The notes beneath the pieces are model-generated. The model was not told the DNA's origin, ran no database searches, and saw nothing but the letters and a program-made list of their open reading frames with translations. From Chloroflexota bacterium (GTDB lineage: Bacteria; Chloroflexota; Dehalococcoidia; SM23-28-2; RBG-16-64-32), in assembly GCA_005882715.1 (NCBI GenBank), contig VBEI01000134.1:1-13655 (forward strand): a stretch of DNA of 13,655 bases. Reading direction: 5' to 3'. Within the stretch, counting starts at the first letter, position 1. Each line of letters begins with the position of its first letter. Of the stretch, positions 11,936 to 13,655 are shown one piece after another. Made by a program: the position numbers and the translations under genes.

Positions 11936-13563
11936 ATATCGCCGATGACGTCGATGAAGTGGTCCGGCGGGTCGGGTGCGATGTCGTAACGCGCCGGTCC
12001 AGGAGGAACGCTGTTCCCGAATGCCCCCGCGACTTGAGTAACGTCGCCGATCACGTCGACGAAGCCGTCGTCGTTGATGTCGGCCGGCCAAGCATTGAGG
12101 CCGCAATGCATGATCGGGCTCGTGCCCGCTGAAATTTCGACGGCCGAGCTGAACCCGTCGCAGTCGGGATCGTTGAGGGGCACAAGCCAGGGGGGCAGGT
12201 TCTGCGTGGGGTTTGGCCAATTGGGGCAATTGTCGACGAGGTCAGGCACACCGTCGCCGTCGCTGTCCGCTCCCGGCGTTGGCGATGCCGTCGAGGTAGG
12301 CGTAGCCGATGCCGTGGGCGTCGCGGTTGCAGTGGACGTAGCCGTCTCGGTTGGCGCAGCGGTTGGTGTTGCCGTTGCGGTCGGGGTTGGCGTAGCCGTG
12401 GCAGTACCAGAAGGCGAAGCGGTCGGAGTTGCCGTGGAGGTCTGCGTCGCGGTCGCCGTGGGGCTAGCAGTGGCGGTCGCCGTACCTGTAGCAGTGGCAG
12501 TGGCCGTAGGAGTCGCTGTTGCCGTAGCCGGAGTCGCGGTGGCTGTGGGCGTCGTTGTAGGGGTGCCGGCAGGCGTCGCCGATGCCGTGGGCGTGGACCC
12601 ATTGGCCGTCGTAAAGTTCACCACAAGTACACCGCTGTTGCTGCTCCCCCGCGGGTCATCACAGTCGGCCCGCAAGAACAGACGATGCTGGCCATCGGGA
12701 AGGAGAGAAGTATCGATCGGCACGTCCTGCTCCGGGAACTCGCCGAGACCATCCCGTAAGACTGTTCCCTCGTTCATGGGGTCTGCGTGGAAGTCGGGGT
12801 CCAGCCGCACGGAGTAGGCCGTCACCGGCAGGTCGTCTATAGCCCCGTGGTCGATCATCCGTAGCCGCGGCGACCAGACGCCGGACAGCGGCGCCTTCGG
12901 CAAGGGCACGCCGGTGTAGCCCGCCTCGCAGTACCCGGAACCGGTATACCAGCCCTTGCCGCGCGGGAACGCCAGCCGCGTCTGGTCCATCCGAGTGGCG
13001 CCGTTTTCAACGTAGACCTGCCAGTCGAGTGACGCGATCATGTTGTTGCCGCCGGGCACGTCCTCGAAGGCTCGGAAGCGTAATTCCTGAAGCCCGGCGT
13101 GGTTGAAGAGCGAGAGGTCGACAGGCACCTGCAGCCAGCGTTCGCAGGTCCCCGGGTTTGGGCATGTGAACGGTGGAGTCTGGGGAAACTCGACATCGGT
13201 CTCGTAATCCGCACCATGGTAGACGAGCTCGAAGATGTCGAGCTGGCCGGGGTTATCGTGCAGCATTACCCGCACGTCCAGCTGCGTATTCTCTGAAAGC
13301 GTCTCGCGTTCGGGGATGCAGCCGCCTACGTGGACGTGTCCGAAGTCAGTCCCGCTCATTCCGGGCGTTGTCCTCCACCAACTCTGCGCATCCACGAATA
13401 CGCGCGCCTGCGGGTAACCCTCACAGGTGAGCGAGTTCGGAGCCGCGCTACCCTCGGCGACGAAAAGGGCAGCTAGCATTGCGGCCGCCGTCAGAAGGAG
13501 TGCGCTTCCCTTCTTCAGCGCGATAGAGCCCAGCGCCGGGAATGCGTGCGGGGAATATTGCAA
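11896..13563 (-). CDS. Secreted protein with Thr/Ala/Pro linker, TSP3 repeat and dockerin-like C-terminus
   Basis: A 555-residue exported protein. The signal peptide has KK at 17-18, a hydrophobic core to ~36, and likely cleavage near GSA-A (41). Residues ~45-320 form an extracellular domain of unknown family with several Cys (C47, C82, C134, C140, C212, C301). Residues ~324-431 are an almost pure Thr/Ala/Pro/Ser linker, likely extended and possibly glycosylated. Then come a thrombospondin type-3-like calcium loop DSDGDGVPDLVDNCP (433-447), a second acidic loop NDPDCDGF (464-471), and two dockerin-like repeats: DINDDGFVDVIGDVTQVAGAFG (495-516) and a degenerate one with DHFIDVIGDIVRLSGLFG (534-551). 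The start is TTG (13561-13563) with AGG six bases before it. Dockerin-like repeats suggest attachment to a partner, but no cohesin is encoded here. The immunity-like gene follows on the same strand. Confidence 0.75.
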   Translation of the reverse strand: MQYSPHAFPALGSIALKKGSALLLTAAAMLAALFVAEGSAAPNSLTCEGYPQARVFVDAQSWWRTTPGMSGTDFGHVHVGGCIPERETLSENTQLDVRVMLHDNPGQLDIFELVYHGADYETDVEFPQTPPFTCPNPGTCERWLQVPVDLSLFNHAGLQELRFRAFEDVPGGNNMIASLDWQVYVENGATRMDQTRLAFPRGKGWYTGSGYCEAGYTGVPLPKAPLSGVWSPRLRMIDHGAIDDLPVTAYSVRLDPDFHADPMNEGTVLRDGLGEFPEQDVPIDTSLLPDGQHRLFLRADCDDPRGSSNSGVLVVNFTTANGSTPTASATPAGTPTTTPTATATPATATATPTATATATGTATATASPTATATQTSTATPTASPSGTATATPTPTATATPTAAPTETATSTATATPTASATPTSTASPTPGADSDGDGVPDLVDNCPNWPNPTQNLPPWLVPLNDPDCDGFSSAVEISAGTSPIMHCGLNAWPADINDDGFVDVIGDVTQVAGAFGNSVPPGPARYDIAPDPPDHFIDVIGDIVRLSGLFGQSCL

Positions 13564-13595
13564 TTGAACCTAGTTACGTTCAGTACCGAGGAGAG

Positions 13596-13624
13596 ATGGT
13601 AACAGTGGCTCCCAAGGCTCACAA
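13596..13624 (-). promoter_or_regulatory. Possible promoter of the dockerin-like secreted protein
   Basis: On the minus strand TTGTGA (13619-13624) is followed after 17 bases by TACCAT (13596-13601), resembling the TTGCGG-17-TAGCAT promoters of rpiB and pgi. A transcript would start about 25 bases before the TTG start, supporting that start choice. Confidence 0.4.
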
Positions 13625-13655
13625 GGTGAAAAGACCGCGAAGATGTGCAATCAAA

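Noticed and set aside
12074..12817. 247-codon plus-strand frame rich in Val-Gly-Val-Ala
   Set aside because: It is antisense to the Thr/Ala/Pro linker; the repeated codons leave no stops on the opposite strand. No start signal or protein-like composition.

Overview
The window looks like high-GC bacterial chromosomal DNA, probably from a Chloroflexota lineage near Dehalococcoidia. That assignment is inferred from four things: long Thr/Ala/Pro linkers in a secreted protein, dockerin-like C-terminal repeats, a glucose-6-phosphate isomerase of the type usually fused to transaldolase, and frequent TTG starts. No rRNA, tRNA, CRISPR array or insertion sequence was found.

Layout: the window opens with the 3' end of a MaoC/hotdog-type dehydratase gene (1-137, +). 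A 484-base gene-free stretch follows, dense in stem-loops. A minus-strand single-pass membrane protein of unknown family (622-1425) diverges from rpiB (1727-2230), which is followed by tal (2383-3528). A secreted protein with two PKD domains (3913-6051) comes next, then the tight operon pgi-gnd-zwf (6277-10331). A 587-base gene-free region holds several strong hairpins, including an intrinsic terminator that faces zwf. The right part is minus strand: a double-CXXC immunity-like protein (10919-11617) lies downstream of a large secreted protein with a TSP3/dockerin-like calcium-binding C-terminus (11896-13563). A 115-117 bp tandem duplication spans the 3' end of that secreted-protein gene.

How the genes work together: zwf and gnd make the NAD(P)H-producing oxidative branch of the pentose phosphate pathway. 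rpiB and tal belong to the non-oxidative branch, and pgi links the pathway to glycolysis. No 6-phosphogluconolactonase, transketolase or ribulose-phosphate epimerase is encoded here. rpiB and pgi, the first genes of the two metabolic transcription units, share an almost identical promoter (13-base -35 block, 14-base spacer, TAGCATAG). This suggests co-expression even though a secreted-protein gene separates the units.

The most unusual part is 10332-11940. It combines an orphan immunity-like gene whose ATG overlaps the stop of a short coding remnant, an in-frame but stop-interrupted extension of the upstream secreted protein, an old tandem duplication, and a hairpin-rich tract ending in a minus-strand terminator.
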